Below are positions 1-9,063 of a stretch of DNA of 64,000 nucleotides, in pieces. How positions within the stretch are numbered: the stretch's first letter is position 1; the number at the start of each line of letters is the position of its first letter. The stretch spans positions 3,245,001 to 3,309,000 of the forward strand of contig NZ_CP011924.1 of assembly GCF_000238315.3 (NCBI RefSeq), written 5' to 3'. The position numbers and the translations under genes are program-made. The DNA is from Pseudoalteromonas piscicida. Lineage in GTDB: Bacteria; Pseudomonadota; Gammaproteobacteria; Enterobacterales; Alteromonadaceae. Under the pieces are notes generated by a model. That model ran no database searches. It saw only the letters and a list, made by a program, of their open reading frames with translations, and was not told where the DNA came from.

Positions 1-405
1 CTGCGCTTGCAATGTGACATCATGAGCAAAGCATTCATTGATCTTATCAATTTCAGAGGCAATAGTAAGCGCAACTTTTGCGTTGCAACTCTGAGCAACT
101 TTTGTAATTCGATCTACTTTGCTGCTTTTGCTTGGCTGGTATAGCGGTACCGCAATCACCCCAGCTGCCAAACAAGCGTAAAATGTCACAACATAGTCTA
201 AACCTGATGGGAAAAGTAGCAGTACACACTCACCAGGTGTTGCCTGTTGACGCACTTGTTCCGCTCTCACCTGCACAGCATGCCAAAGCTGAGAGTGTGT
301 CAAACTAACCGGAGATAGATCTTTATCATTCAAAAAACGAAATGCAACTTCGTTTGGTTTGGTTTGGCTATTTTTTTCTAAAAAATCAATAATCGTATAC
401 TTCAT
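1..405 (-). CDS. Fatty acyl-AMP ligase (FAAL) / NRPS-PKS loading domain, N-terminal part
   Basis: The ATG at 405 follows an AGAGG ribosome site, and 135 codons run off the left edge with no stop. The protein begins like the adenylate-forming FAAL family: an early FRFLND segment, then LLLFPSGLDYVVTFYACL and GVIAVPLYQP near residues 65-95, matching the N-terminal subdomain that in FAALs reads roughly LLLYPPGLDF...GVVAVPAYPP. FAALs activate a fatty acid as acyl-AMP and hand it to an acyl carrier protein, often as the first domain of a lipopeptide synthetase. It is the last visible gene of an operon with the VOC protein (9 bp gap), TolC and thioesterase genes. The ATP-binding motifs lie outside the window, so a stand-alone ligase and a large NRPS/PKS cannot be told apart. 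Confidence 0.8.
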   Translation of the reverse strand, partial: MKYTIIDFLEKNSQTKPNEVAFRFLNDKDLSPVSLTHSQLWHAVQVRAEQVRQQATPGECVLLLFPSGLDYVVTFYACLAAGVIAVPLYQPSKSSKVDRITKVAQSCNAKVALTIASEIDKINECFAHDVTLQAQ

Positions 406-414
406 GACAACCTC

Positions 415-906
415 TTAATACGCCCCGGCGCGCTCTAACTGTTCAAATAAGTTCTGAATACTGGTTTTTTCAAATTGTGACGTTTGCTGTTTCTTCTCGA
501 TAAATTCAAACATAGTTCCAGAGTTCTTATCTCTTAGTGTAAAGATCTGTTTTAGTTGGTCGCCAAAGATAACATCGGTAGAAAATGCCAGCCCGGCATC
601 AAGCAGGCGATATCGAGTTTCTTCCAGATTTTCCACTTCGATAGCAACATGTTGCACACCTGGGCCGTATTCATTCACAAAGCGTGATACCTGTGAGGCC
701 TCACTAGTTCCTTGCACTAAGACTATATTGAAACCGTTGCCACACAGCTCAGCAGCTAACATGCCAGAAAACTTACCTTCTACTTCGCGACGTTTTAGCA
801 ATTCGAAACCGAGTATCCCACAATAGAAGTCAACGGCTTGATCTAGGTCTCGGACTGCGATAGCAAGATGATCAATACGAGTCGTATGGTCTAATATGTA
901 TTTCAT
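415..906 (-). CDS. VOC (glyoxalase/HPPD-like) family protein
   Basis: 163 residues. The fold of the vicinal-oxygen-chelate superfamily is visible as two beta-alpha-beta-beta-beta modules: DHLAIAVRDLDQAVDFY near residue 12 and VQHVAIEVENLEETRYRL near residue 85. The probable metal ligands are the His in DHLA, the His in VQHV and the Glu in MFEFIEK, the 2-His-1-carboxylate pattern of HPPD-like and epimerase-like members. The closest resemblance by eye is to 4-hydroxyphenylpyruvate dioxygenase-like domains, but at half their length. It sits directly upstream of the FAAL gene with an AAGGA ribosome site, so a tailoring or precursor-supply role in the same pathway is inferred. The substrate cannot be told from sequence. 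Confidence 0.8.
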   Translation of the reverse strand: MKYILDHTTRIDHLAIAVRDLDQAVDFYCGILGFELLKRREVEGKFSGMLAAELCGNGFNIVLVQGTSEASQVSRFVNEYGPGVQHVAIEVENLEETRYRLLDAGLAFSTDVIFGDQLKQIFTLRDKNSGTMFEFIEKKQQTSQFEKTSIQNLFEQLERAGAY

Positions 907-1039
907 TGTTATTTTCCTTTTTCACACATACCGGCGTATAACTAGCTGCCAGTTAAACTAACGTGAGTTTTGATTTTCTTTGTTGAGTATCTTGCTGAAG
1001 TGGTAGATCACTTTAACAAGGGTTAATGTTATTTGTTGC

Positions 1040-2707
1040 CTAGTGGTGGTTATCCCCTAAGCGCTTCCAGCGGTATACCCAGTTAAAATGCACTGGTTCC
1101 TCACCCGTTGTGAAAGGTTCTCCCCAAGCAGTTGCGTTATAGGTTGAAACAAGCTCACTGTTGTCGCTGTGTAAGAAGGTAAACTTTCGGATATGGCCAA
1201 ATTTTAGTTCGTTCTCGCTCGTGCCAATTCGTGACATATGATCCAAACAGCTATCTAGCTCAGTCACTACAGCGCCATCTTTCTTATCACATTCAAAGCT
1301 AACCACATCACCTTCATTGGTAATAACCCAGAATCCACTAAAGCTAATTGGTCCGGCTTTAATATCAATTTCACCGTTATCTTTAAAATCAACATCAACG
1401 AGTGACAAGCCGTCTGTATTTTCTAGCTTAAAGCGTCCCGGCACCAATGAACTCGGCTCGACATAGCTGCTTGTCAAAAAATCATGACCATATGCTTCAT
1501 TTTTCTCATTGTAAAAAATTACACTCGACCCACCGAGTACAGAACCAGTAAAGCCCATACTCCACACTGCTCCAGAGTCTAACTTAACCTCCATTTCTTC
1601 ATCATTCTTATGATTCCAAGTAAAAGGTTGCTCATTATTCAGCGTCATACCACTTGGATCCGTAAAAGCAATTACTCCTGTGTTATCGCTATTAAAGATC
1701 ACCTCACTTCCCGCACCATCCGCTGAGTGCGCAAAACCAGCAGGTAGCTTCGAGTAATAAGTTTGACCAAAGTTAATGTCAATATCATCTCGAAGTGAAA
1801 CCGCTTCTGTAAACAACATAGTGTGGCGTTGCCCTGTAATAAATTCGGATAAATCGACCTGAGCTTCTGTTAAATCAGTAGGTAGGTTCAACTCGCGCTG
1901 CACAAGGTAATCAATAATATAACCAGCGTTAACCCCTTTTCTCAATTTCACATCACTAATGGTGGTTTTCACATCTAACAATCTGTCCGACTCTCCGGGA
2001 ATTTTGAACCACTGAGCTTGAGTGATAGTATCTTGATCCATTACTTGTAAAGAAAGTACGTGCCCTTCGGTTGAGAGGTCGCCAATAAACTTACCGTAGC
2101 GATGGCTCGATTGCGCACTAATTGGTAAGGTCACGATAATTTGATTTTCACTCAATGTTGTAATTAAAGGGTTATCAAAATTTCCTGATTGTTTAAAAAA
2201 GAGTTTGTTCCCTAATGCAGCCAAATCACCGAAGACTGTTCTAATCAGGGAAGTTTTAACCACTTCATCAACAACACCATCCAAATCATTATCTGACTTT
2301 ATTTCCCATTGCGCAGCGCCAAGCAGCTCTCCCGTTAGCGCAATTGATTTGCGCGCCGTTGTAGTACAGTACTCCAAAGGTACAATGGTACAACTACCAT
2401 CTATAATGTTAATAGTAATGATACCACTGTCGTCTAAGCTCCAATGAAACTTTTGACTATAGCCTTCAGACACATACATACCAGTTTTTAGCTGTGATTG
2501 TTGAACCAGTTGATTTGGAAATACACGGTTATAGTGACTCCCATGAAACTCTATTTTGAGATTCTCACTCTCCCATGCCCCAACAAGATCTAGTTCATTT
2601 TGCAAGCTGATTTCTTTTTTCTGTTGCGCGACTTGCTGCTCATCATAGTGCTCATCTGAGCAACCTAATAATGTTGCCAGCGCACACGTTAGCCAGATGT
2701 ATTTCAT
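1040..2707 (-). CDS. Secreted lipoprotein, function unknown
   Basis: 555 residues. It starts MKYIWLTCALATLLGCSDE: a short signal peptide ending in the lipobox LLGC, so Cys16 should be lipidated and the protein anchored to a membrane. The rest is polar, rich in beta-strand-like Gly/Asp/Thr stretches, with repeated phrases of the type DxxGxITI or NxTGVIAF (residues ~95, ~345, ~450) that suggest repeated beta modules. An aspartate-rich DNDLDGVVDE near residue 140 resembles calcium-binding loops. I do not recognise the family. It lies between the TolC and VOC genes in the same orientation, so it may be co-transcribed with the putative lipopeptide operon, but nothing ties its function to it. GGAG lies 10 bp upstream of the ATG. 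Confidence 0.75.
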   Translation of the reverse strand: MKYIWLTCALATLLGCSDEHYDEQQVAQQKKEISLQNELDLVGAWESENLKIEFHGSHYNRVFPNQLVQQSQLKTGMYVSEGYSQKFHWSLDDSGIITINIIDGSCTIVPLEYCTTTARKSIALTGELLGAAQWEIKSDNDLDGVVDEVVKTSLIRTVFGDLAALGNKLFFKQSGNFDNPLITTLSENQIIVTLPISAQSSHRYGKFIGDLSTEGHVLSLQVMDQDTITQAQWFKIPGESDRLLDVKTTISDVKLRKGVNAGYIIDYLVQRELNLPTDLTEAQVDLSEFITGQRHTMLFTEAVSLRDDIDINFGQTYYSKLPAGFAHSADGAGSEVIFNSDNTGVIAFTDPSGMTLNNEQPFTWNHKNDEEMEVKLDSGAVWSMGFTGSVLGGSSVIFYNEKNEAYGHDFLTSSYVEPSSLVPGRFKLENTDGLSLVDVDFKDNGEIDIKAGPISFSGFWVITNEGDVVSFECDKKDGAVVTELDSCLDHMSRIGTSENELKFGHIRKFTFLHSDNSELVSTYNATAWGEPFTTGEEPVHFNWVYRWKRLGDNHH

Positions 2708-2761
2708 TGTAGCGATTCTCCTAGTTATTTACTGCAAAGTTGCAGCTTATTTATTCCGTGA

Positions 2762-4129
2762 TTACTTGATATTGCTTTTATGTGCGATCTCACCGCCGAA
2801 TAAATTGCTAAAGTAACTAACTTCCTCAATAGTTAATTCACCAACAAGCTCCTTCAAAGCGACAAATCGTGCCATATAGTCATATTTATCTTGAATTAAA
2901 CTTAAGTTTTCTGATAACAGCTTTGCTCGGTTATCTAACACTCGCGAGAACGGCCCAACTCCAGTAAAGTACTCATCTTCAGCACTTTTCAAAGCAAGTT
3001 CAGCAGCTTTAACAGCTTCACCATTTGCCATAATTGAACTATGCATAGCATTTAACGTACTAAAGCTTGCAATTATTTGCTGCTTCACTTCATGACCCTT
3101 AAGCTGCTTTAAGTAACGTCTTTGCTCAACTGACAATTTCGCAGCCTCACTCGCAGAACTTGTTGCACCTCCACTATAAAGTGGCATTTCTAGATAAACA
3201 CCTGCGTTCCAGCCACGTCTCTCAAGTGAATCTGTAGCTTTATAGTTATACGTATTGTCATCATCATTGTCTGTGTAGCTCAAACGCCCCGTTACCGTCG
3301 GTAAATGCTTTGACTGTTGCGCTTTCAACTTTCGAGCTGCGACACTTTGATCCAACACAGCTAACTTATAATCAAGGTTTTTCTCGTACTTATTTTGTAA
3401 AGAAGCTAATTTTTGTTGAGGCTGATGTAAAACGGGCACTTCAGCTGTTAGTACTTGTATGGCACTTACTTCAGTTTGGGTTAATAGTGACAATTTCTCA
3501 AAGGCAATACTTAAGTCATTCTGTGCCAGTGCTTCCTGCGCTTTAACTTTTAACTGTTGAGATTCAGACTCTTTCACTTCGCTGATCTTAACCAGTCCAA
3601 AAGCATATCGACTGTTTATAATGTTATTCTGATCCGCGTAAGCACCTAACGTTTCCTGAATAAACAATAGCTTTTCTCGTGCTTTTACAACTTCAAAATA
3701 AGCAACCAAATAATCATTTGTGTAGTTAGATACGGCTTTTTGGAACCGAACTTTTGCTTGTATCGTATTGAGCTTACTTGCTTCGAAGTTATGATACGTA
3801 GATAGATCGAATAATAACTGGTCGACACTTAGCTCTACTTGTCGACTATCCGTTGTCGATTTTTGCTCTGCTTGATAACGTAGCAAATTATCACTTGAAG
3901 ACCAACTCTCTTGATCTGTATATCTTACATTAGCTGTTAGTTTTAAATTAGGTAGAAACTGCGCAAAAGATTGCTTTTCCCCCTCGATCCCCGCAAGGTA
4001 AGCTGATTGTTCAGCATTCACAGCTAAATTTTTTTCAGCTCCTTTTTGATAGAGATCGAGCAACAAATCTGCATGTGCCTCACTACACAAAGAAAAAGCA
4101 GTACATAGACATATTATTTTAAGTTTCAA
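2762..4129 (-). CDS. TolC-family outer membrane efflux protein
   Basis: The most likely start is the TTG at 4129, which follows GGAGG at 5 bp and gives a clean 20-residue signal peptide ending SEAHA; an in-frame ATG at 4159 would add ten residues and has no good ribosome site. The mature protein (~435 residues) has the TolC pattern: long amphipathic helices alternating with short beta segments, repeated halves (LPNLKLTANVRYTDQ near residue 55, LPTVTGRLSYTDND near residue 280), and GWNAGVYLEMPLYSGG before the second helical hairpin. TolC proteins form trimeric outer-membrane channels used by tripartite exporters. Possible partners are the exporter of the local operon or the MacAB-like system at 7100-9633. 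Length is typical for the family. Confidence 0.88.
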   Translation of the reverse strand: MKLKIICLCTAFSLCSEAHADLLLDLYQKGAEKNLAVNAEQSAYLAGIEGEKQSFAQFLPNLKLTANVRYTDQESWSSSDNLLRYQAEQKSTTDSRQVELSVDQLLFDLSTYHNFEASKLNTIQAKVRFQKAVSNYTNDYLVAYFEVVKAREKLLFIQETLGAYADQNNIINSRYAFGLVKISEVKESESQQLKVKAQEALAQNDLSIAFEKLSLLTQTEVSAIQVLTAEVPVLHQPQQKLASLQNKYEKNLDYKLAVLDQSVAARKLKAQQSKHLPTVTGRLSYTDNDDDNTYNYKATDSLERRGWNAGVYLEMPLYSGGATSSASEAAKLSVEQRRYLKQLKGHEVKQQIIASFSTLNAMHSSIMANGEAVKAAELALKSAEDEYFTGVGPFSRVLDNRAKLLSENLSLIQDKYDYMARFVALKELVGELTIEEVSYFSNLFGGEIAHKSNIK

Positions 4130-4230
4130 CGAAACCTCCAAAAACACCTTACATCTCACGAGTGAGACATTATTTTGAATTCAAAATGATGGTTAACTAC
4201 TCAGTAATAGCCTGATTGGCTACATTGGAA

Positions 4231-4992
4231 TTAACACACAGCCTCAACTTTTCGAGAGATAAAGGTTTCCTCGAAAAATGTATTTAGCTTATCGATAACT
4301 TGCGTTGAGTGAGTATCGATAAAAAAGTGCCCCCCTTCAAAAGCATGACAATCAAACTCAAGGAATAAATCGGCCCACATTTCAATTTCTTTCGTTGATA
4401 CCGCATCCTTTTTCCCATAAAACACTGTAACCGCAGAGGGAACCGTGGTTTTGCCTTGATATGAGTACTGCCCAGCTACTTTAAAATCGGCACGAAGCAT
4501 GGGTAAATATAGTTCCATAAGTTCACGATGCTCCAATATTTCCTTGGGTGTACCATTCATTTTCTCTAGCTCCAACATAAACTCTGGATCTGCATATTCA
4601 TAAACTCTATCTTTGAAACACTGTCGCTGAGGACCTGCACTACCTGATGCAAAAAAATGTTGTGGCGCTCTCAACCCAAGCGCTAATGCTCTTCGTGCAA
4701 CTTCGAAACCGATACGACTCCCCAAACTATGACCAAAAATCACATAATCATTAGATAACAGATGGCTAATGTTTGGAACAAGCCCATCAATCAACTCATC
4801 CATATTGTCTATTGGAGCCTTATCAAAGTGCGCTCCTCTTCCTGGTAGTTGAATAATATGCACTTCAACATGATCCGGCAATAATTTGGGCCAGGAACTA
4901 AACGAACCAGCGCTTCCTCCTGCGTAAGGAAAACATATTAGTTTAACAGTAGCCTTGGGTCTTGGACTTGGTGTTACATACCACTTATTCAT
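4231..4992 (-). CDS. Type II thioesterase of an NRPS/PKS cluster
   Basis: 253 residues, alpha/beta-hydrolase of the GrsT/SrfD family. The N-terminal VKLICFPYAGGSAGSF, the nucleophile elbow FGHSLGSRIG near residue 87 with the catalytic Ser, the acid in YGKKDAVS near residue 196 and the catalytic His in EGGHFFI near residue 223 form a complete triad. These enzymes remove wrong or stalled acyl groups from carrier-protein phosphopantetheine arms. A stand-alone TEII is strong evidence that the neighbouring operon makes a nonribosomal peptide or polyketide, in line with the FAAL at the left edge. A GGGAG ribosome site lies 7 bp before the ATG. Confidence 0.9.
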   Translation of the reverse strand: MNKWYVTPSPRPKATVKLICFPYAGGSAGSFSSWPKLLPDHVEVHIIQLPGRGAHFDKAPIDNMDELIDGLVPNISHLLSNDYVIFGHSLGSRIGFEVARRALALGLRAPQHFFASGSAGPQRQCFKDRVYEYADPEFMLELEKMNGTPKEILEHRELMELYLPMLRADFKVAGQYSYQGKTTVPSAVTVFYGKKDAVSTKEIEMWADLFLEFDCHAFEGGHFFIDTHSTQVIDKLNTFFEETFISRKVEAVC

Positions 4993-5022
4993 CTATATAC
5001 TCCCTAGAAACACCTTAAGCAT

Positions 5023-5259
5023 TTAATTAAGTTGCTGACTCAATTGCTCTAAATCCATCTCCAGTTGAAGGCTCACAGCTTGAGATTGTAAAAAGACGCC
5101 ATCTAAACCATCAACTTTGCCGCGAGAATAACCTTGCTCATATGCCCATTTAATAAGTTGTAATTCTTTGCTTGATAACGATTTCGCAATTGGCATGCTG
5201 CGCCCCTTAGTTTTGTTGTAGAGTTTTACGTATTGTTTTTCTTCTGCTTTATCGAACAT
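5023..5259 (-). CDS. Small hypothetical protein, first gene of the lipopeptide-like operon
   Basis: 78 residues. An AGAGGTG ribosome site and a gap of only 30 bp to the thioesterase start support translation and co-transcription. The protein is charged and probably helical: a Lys/Tyr-rich N-terminus (KAEEKQYVKLYNKTKGR), a middle with SSKELQLIKWAYEQGYSRGK, and a C-terminal helix rich in Gln/Leu. No signal peptide, no Cys. It is not an MbtH-like protein, since the conserved Trp/Asn pattern of that family is missing. I do not recognise it. Confidence 0.6.
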   Translation of the reverse strand: MFDKAEEKQYVKLYNKTKGRSMPIAKSLSSKELQLIKWAYEQGYSRGKVDGLDGVFLQSQAVSLQLEMDLEQLSQQLN

Positions 5260-5973
5260 TTCAGCTACACCTCTGCTTCATTACACAAATATAGTGAAGC
5301 TGTTAATTGAAATGCCTCACCGTTTCGACAACACAAACATTACAGCTAATTCAGCACTTTTGGTAATTATGAAATGTTATTAAATCTCGTAGAAGAAAAA
5401 ACATAAGATTTTGAATGTTATAGATATTTTTTGTTTTCTAAGAATCTAATGAAATAATAATTGCTGTAAAAGTGCTAGCTTTTGTACTAAAAACCTGTCC
5501 AAAGCCACGAATAGCGCGACTTTACGCTGAATTATGATAATTTATTCAATATTAGGCGTATTTATAAGCACCAAAAAATAGTGAGTAGTCATAGTTCAAA
5601 AAACCAAAAGAAATAAAAATATATCAATAAAATTCAAACGATTAGACTTAATACTTATTGGGAAATCAATTCTTATCACAAGCACCCAAGCAAAATGTCT
5701 AGCCAATTTTTGCTTTCAATTTTCAAAAAAAAATAATAATGGAAACTAAAAAAAGATGCTTTACACCAGTGAATAAATTTAGGTAGTAGCCTAACTAAAT
5801 CGGCTCTGCTACAATGAATCAAAATATTGGAGTCCTCATTCTTAGGTCCAAAGCAGATACGTAATACGCAATGCATACCAAGCTTGGTCTTGCAGTTGTC
5901 TTTTATGCGCTCAGTCTATCGCTACCAGACCTGTTGTATTCCACTTTTAATTACTTAATTGAGCATAATTTCA
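5260..5973. other. AT-rich intergenic region between divergent genes
   Basis: About 700 bp of very AT-rich DNA between the minus-strand operon ending upstream at 5259 and the plus-strand ParB-like gene. It should hold the promoters of both. I see no RNA gene, no clear operator and no convincing coding sequence; a 66-codon minus-strand frame at 5676-5876 has no ribosome site and a composition like the surrounding non-coding DNA. Confidence 0.5.
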
Positions 5974-7053
5974 ATGTCTGAAAAACTAGAACAACTTATT
6001 TTATCCAACGTGAACAATAAAGAGCTGTTTCACTCAGAGACATACGAATATCAATCGTTATTTCTCAGTTCAATCACCCCTGATGCGTCAAATGCTAGAT
6101 TTCTGCCATGTATTTTTTTGGAGGATGAACACGCCAAACAGTTTGTGACACGTAATATATCTAAAAATCAACTAAGTAAGATATATCAAGCTGAAGATCA
6201 TGTCTTGATAGGAAAATCCTGCATCATTAACTGCCTAAAATATGGTAGTCCAGAATGGAAGAAAGCGAACTCAACTATAGAATCAATTGTAGAGTTAGGT
6301 GAAAACATCGCAGTATCAGAAATGATCCAGGCGCCCACTGTATATCCAGTAGCAGACGGCAGATACCAAATTCTAACAGGCCACCGGCGATTCTTTGCTC
6401 TTGTTTTCGCATATGGTTTTGGCCATGTTGCACAATTTAAAGTCTACGAGAGGAAACCCCTACTAGCCAAGGTAAAACAGTTTCAAGAAAATGCCAGCCG
6501 AGAAGATCTGCCTCAATATGGAAAGCTTCAGGCATTTCTATCTGCGATGATGGAAATAGATACACTTGATCAAGCACGGCTGAAAGTAGGTGAAAAGAAG
6601 CTAACTGTAAGAGACAAAGCTAAAAACTTGGGTATCTCGATGGGTGCTTTTGATAATTACAATGTTCTTACAAGATACCCTGAAGTTATCAATGCTTACG
6701 AAAAAGGCTTATCTCACTCTTTCGTCAGTACAAAGAAAACCGTACTAAGCATCGAAAATGATTACAAAGAAAAACACCAAAAAACCCAATTAAATCTCAC
6801 AGATAGAAAGAGTATCGGTGAAGTAATAAAACAAAAGCTCACGGGGCAGAAACCGAGTTCAACCAAACCAAAAGCGTTCAACATTAAAGGAATTTCTTCT
6901 CCAGATGTGCTTAAAGCCCTATTGTTCACTGATGTTTCGACACTAGATACCCAGATAGATTGGGAACAATTGAACTGGCAAGACAGCCAAAGTGTCAATG
7001 ATGCCATCACGCAATTAATTAAGTGTATAAATTCACGAGAGATAAAAGAGTAA
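5974..7053 (+). CDS. ParB/RepB/Spo0J-family protein, orphan (no adjacent parA)
   Basis: 359 residues from the ATG at 5974; an in-frame TTG at 5959 lacks a ribosome site. The ParB N-terminal domain is recognisable: DGRYQILTGHRRFFALVFAYG at ~128-148 corresponds to the RYEIIAGERRWRAA box 2 of ParB, with GHRR in place of GERR, and FQENASREDLP at ~170-180 to IENIQREDLN. A helix-turn-helix-like stretch (VRDKAKNLGISMGAFDNYNV) follows at ~212-231. It lacks an obvious ParB dimerisation tail. It is clearly different from the chromosomal parB at 20994-21932. ParB proteins bind parS-like DNA and use CTP; orphan members can be regulators or plasmid/element remnants. No ParA gene is nearby, so a regulatory role or mobile-element origin is inferred. 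Confidence 0.75.
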   Translation: MSEKLEQLILSNVNNKELFHSETYEYQSLFLSSITPDASNARFLPCIFLEDEHAKQFVTRNISKNQLSKIYQAEDHVLIGKSCIINCLKYGSPEWKKANSTIESIVELGENIAVSEMIQAPTVYPVADGRYQILTGHRRFFALVFAYGFGHVAQFKVYERKPLLAKVKQFQENASREDLPQYGKLQAFLSAMMEIDTLDQARLKVGEKKLTVRDKAKNLGISMGAFDNYNVLTRYPEVINAYEKGLSHSFVSTKKTVLSIENDYKEKHQKTQLNLTDRKSIGEVIKQKLTGQKPSSTKPKAFNIKGISSPDVLKALLFTDVSTLDTQIDWEQLNWQDSQSVNDAITQLIKCINSREIKE

Positions 7054-7099
7054 GTAATACGCCCAGTGAAGTAAGGCTTGATAAGGATTGTACGAGCCT

Positions 7100-8239
7100 T
7101 CAAAACTCTCGCTTTTGGTAGTAACCATAGCAACAAAAGGCAACAATACAGAGCCAAGCTAATGCAATGAAGCTTAGTATTGCAAAAATACTAAAGAGTA
7201 ACCAGCGACCATAATGTAGATCCAGCCCGAATAGTAATGTTATCAGTAACCAGCATATAATTAGGAAGTATATTCCCCAACGGGGATGGCAAGTTTTAAA
7301 AAAGTTTCTTACTGTCAAGTTTACAATTTTTTGGCACGAAGCCCCAGCCAACTTATGTGCAGCTACCTCAACCTTTTTATGAGCGATTAAGCTTAGTAAC
7401 ATATTCAAAATAGAAGCATAAGCTATCACCATTAACAATAATATACTCGGCTTTATTAAGTGCTCAAAAGTCTTTAGTTGGACATTTTTAGCTATATATT
7501 CCCAACCGTAGACCATTATTACCGCTATGCAACTCACGGTCACACTTTGTATTAGAAATACAATGTTAGCTATGCGGTTTTGCAGCACGGGATATGAATA
7601 CTTGGTAGCAAGTACACGAGAGTAATCAACAGACGCAGCAAGGATAGCTGGATAAGTGTTAGATATAAAAACAACTGAAAACATGATAAATAGTAAACAA
7701 CATATCGTTGAAACGGAGTAAGTTTGAATGGTCAGACCTAATGTAAAGACGCTAAAGTACAAAGCAAAGCATTCAATGAACACCAAAGAAACTAAACCAG
7801 CAAGAAATGTGAAAGGCACGCTCTCAAGTAAAAGCAAGCTAATGAAATCTACTTGACTCGCTCCCAAGATTTTTCGGATGGTCATTTCTCTAGCTCTTGA
7901 CTTAACGTACACCAAATTTGTACAGAGAGAGTTTAACAATATAACTATCAATACTACACCACTGAAGCCTACGCCTAATAGTTGAAATATAAAAACTTCT
8001 GTAGACTGAGTAATCAAAATTGAAAGTGTAATTACTGTAAAGCCCATAACGAGACATACGAAGTTAAATATAAAATAGCCAATCGTAAACGGCTTGAAGA
8101 TACGTGAGGTGATCGATGCACTTTCCAACTTACTGCTTCCTATTGCCATGCTTAAGTTAAGGCATAATTCTTTGCTTTCCTGAGCATTGACAACGGTTCC
8201 TTGTGCCATGAAAAATGTGTTTATCGAAGAACGAAACAC
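7100..8239 (-). CDS. Compact FtsX/MacB-like ABC transporter permease
   Basis: 379 residues from a GTG start 10 bp after the ATPase stop codon. Two FtsX-type halves are visible. The first has a membrane segment at ~50-75, another at ~90-110 and the cytoplasmic signature SRAREMTIRKILGAS. The second has IANIVFLIQSVTVSCIAVIM, a further segment and HKKVEVAAHKLAGAS, then two C-terminal segments. The large periplasmic MacB_PCD domains usually lying after the first helix of each half (total near 800 residues in related permeases) are missing. It should pair with the ATPase at 8250 and the adaptor at 9064 to export a peptide, probably the products of 9724-10400. Very hydrophobic with little soluble domain. 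Confidence 0.82.
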   Translation of the reverse strand: MFRSSINTFFMAQGTVVNAQESKELCLNLSMAIGSSKLESASITSRIFKPFTIGYFIFNFVCLVMGFTVITLSILITQSTEVFIFQLLGVGFSGVVLIVILLNSLCTNLVYVKSRAREMTIRKILGASQVDFISLLLLESVPFTFLAGLVSLVFIECFALYFSVFTLGLTIQTYSVSTICCLLFIMFSVVFISNTYPAILAASVDYSRVLATKYSYPVLQNRIANIVFLIQSVTVSCIAVIMVYGWEYIAKNVQLKTFEHLIKPSILLLMVIAYASILNMLLSLIAHKKVEVAAHKLAGASCQKIVNLTVRNFFKTCHPRWGIYFLIICWLLITLLFGLDLHYGRWLLFSIFAILSFIALAWLCIVAFCCYGYYQKREF

Positions 8240-8249
8240 AAACTACGTG

Positions 8250-8951
8250 TTATGCGACTCCTGGTAATGTATTTACATTATTGATATCTAACATAACTTG
8301 GCCATCGAGCAATCGTATTTTCCGACTAGCAAAATCACTTTCACTTTCAGAATGAGTGACCATGATAATAGTTGCACCTGCACGATTGCATGCTTGCAAC
8401 ATCTGCAAAATTTCTGTGCTATTGTTAGAATCTAAATTCCCTGTGGGCTCATCGGCTAAGATCACTTTAGGTTCAGTAACTAGTGCCCTTGCAATCGCAA
8501 CCCTTTGTTGTTGTCCACCGGATAACTGGGTAGGTAAATGCCCAGCTCGATGGTTCATACCAACACGCTTTAGTACTGCTTCAACTTTTTCTTTTCTTAG
8601 TGCAACAGGAGTGTTTTGATAAAGTAGCGGCAGTTCTACATTTTCATATACGCTTAACTCGTCAATCAAATTGAAACTCTGGAAAATAAAACCAACTGAA
8701 CCTCTTCTTAATTCAGCTAACTGCCTTTCATTGTATTCAATGATATTATGGCCAAAGAAGCGTATCTTCCCAGAAGTTGGTTTATCAAGCATCCCCAAAA
8801 TAGACAATAGGGTTGATTTGCCGCATCCAGATGGCCCCATTATGGCTAGAAACTCTCCTTGATTGATGTGTAAGCTCACCTCGTGTAGCGCCGTTGTTTC
8901 AAGCAATCCAGATTGAAACTTCCGACCTAAATTCTCAAGTTCAATCGTCAC
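8250..8951 (-). CDS. ABC transporter ATP-binding protein (MacB/LolD-like)
   Basis: 233 residues from the GTG at 8951, which follows GGAGG at 7 bp; a longer frame to 9023 lacks a ribosome site and adds residues not found in the family. All motifs are present: Walker A GPSGCGKST at ~39-47, Q-loop IFQSFNLIDEL at ~89-99, signature LSGGQQQRVAIARAL at ~143-157, Walker B VILADEPTGNLDS at ~163-175 and the switch His in MVTHSE. This is the ATPase class that powers FtsX-type permeases in MacAB-like mechanotransmission exporters and Lol-type systems. It lies in one operon with the permease (downstream) and adaptor (upstream). No C39 peptidase domain is fused to it. Confidence 0.93.
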   Translation of the reverse strand: MTIELENLGRKFQSGLLETTALHEVSLHINQGEFLAIMGPSGCGKSTLLSILGMLDKPTSGKIRFFGHNIIEYNERQLAELRRGSVGFIFQSFNLIDELSVYENVELPLLYQNTPVALRKEKVEAVLKRVGMNHRAGHLPTQLSGGQQQRVAIARALVTEPKVILADEPTGNLDSNNSTEILQMLQACNRAGATIIMVTHSESESDFASRKIRLLDGQVMLDINNVNTLPGVA

Positions 8952-9063
8952 TTTTTTGCCTCCATTTTGTCGTTTCAAATTGTAAGCGATGTGCTCATAA
9001 CAATGTAAAAACATGGTTGACACCTACTGCACCTAACAAGTAACTTTATAGATTACTGTAAAT

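Noticed and set aside
5676..5876. 66-codon minus-strand frame in the 5.3-5.9 kb gap
   Set aside because: No ribosome site, Cys/Phe/Ser-rich low-complexity translation typical of AT-rich non-coding DNA.
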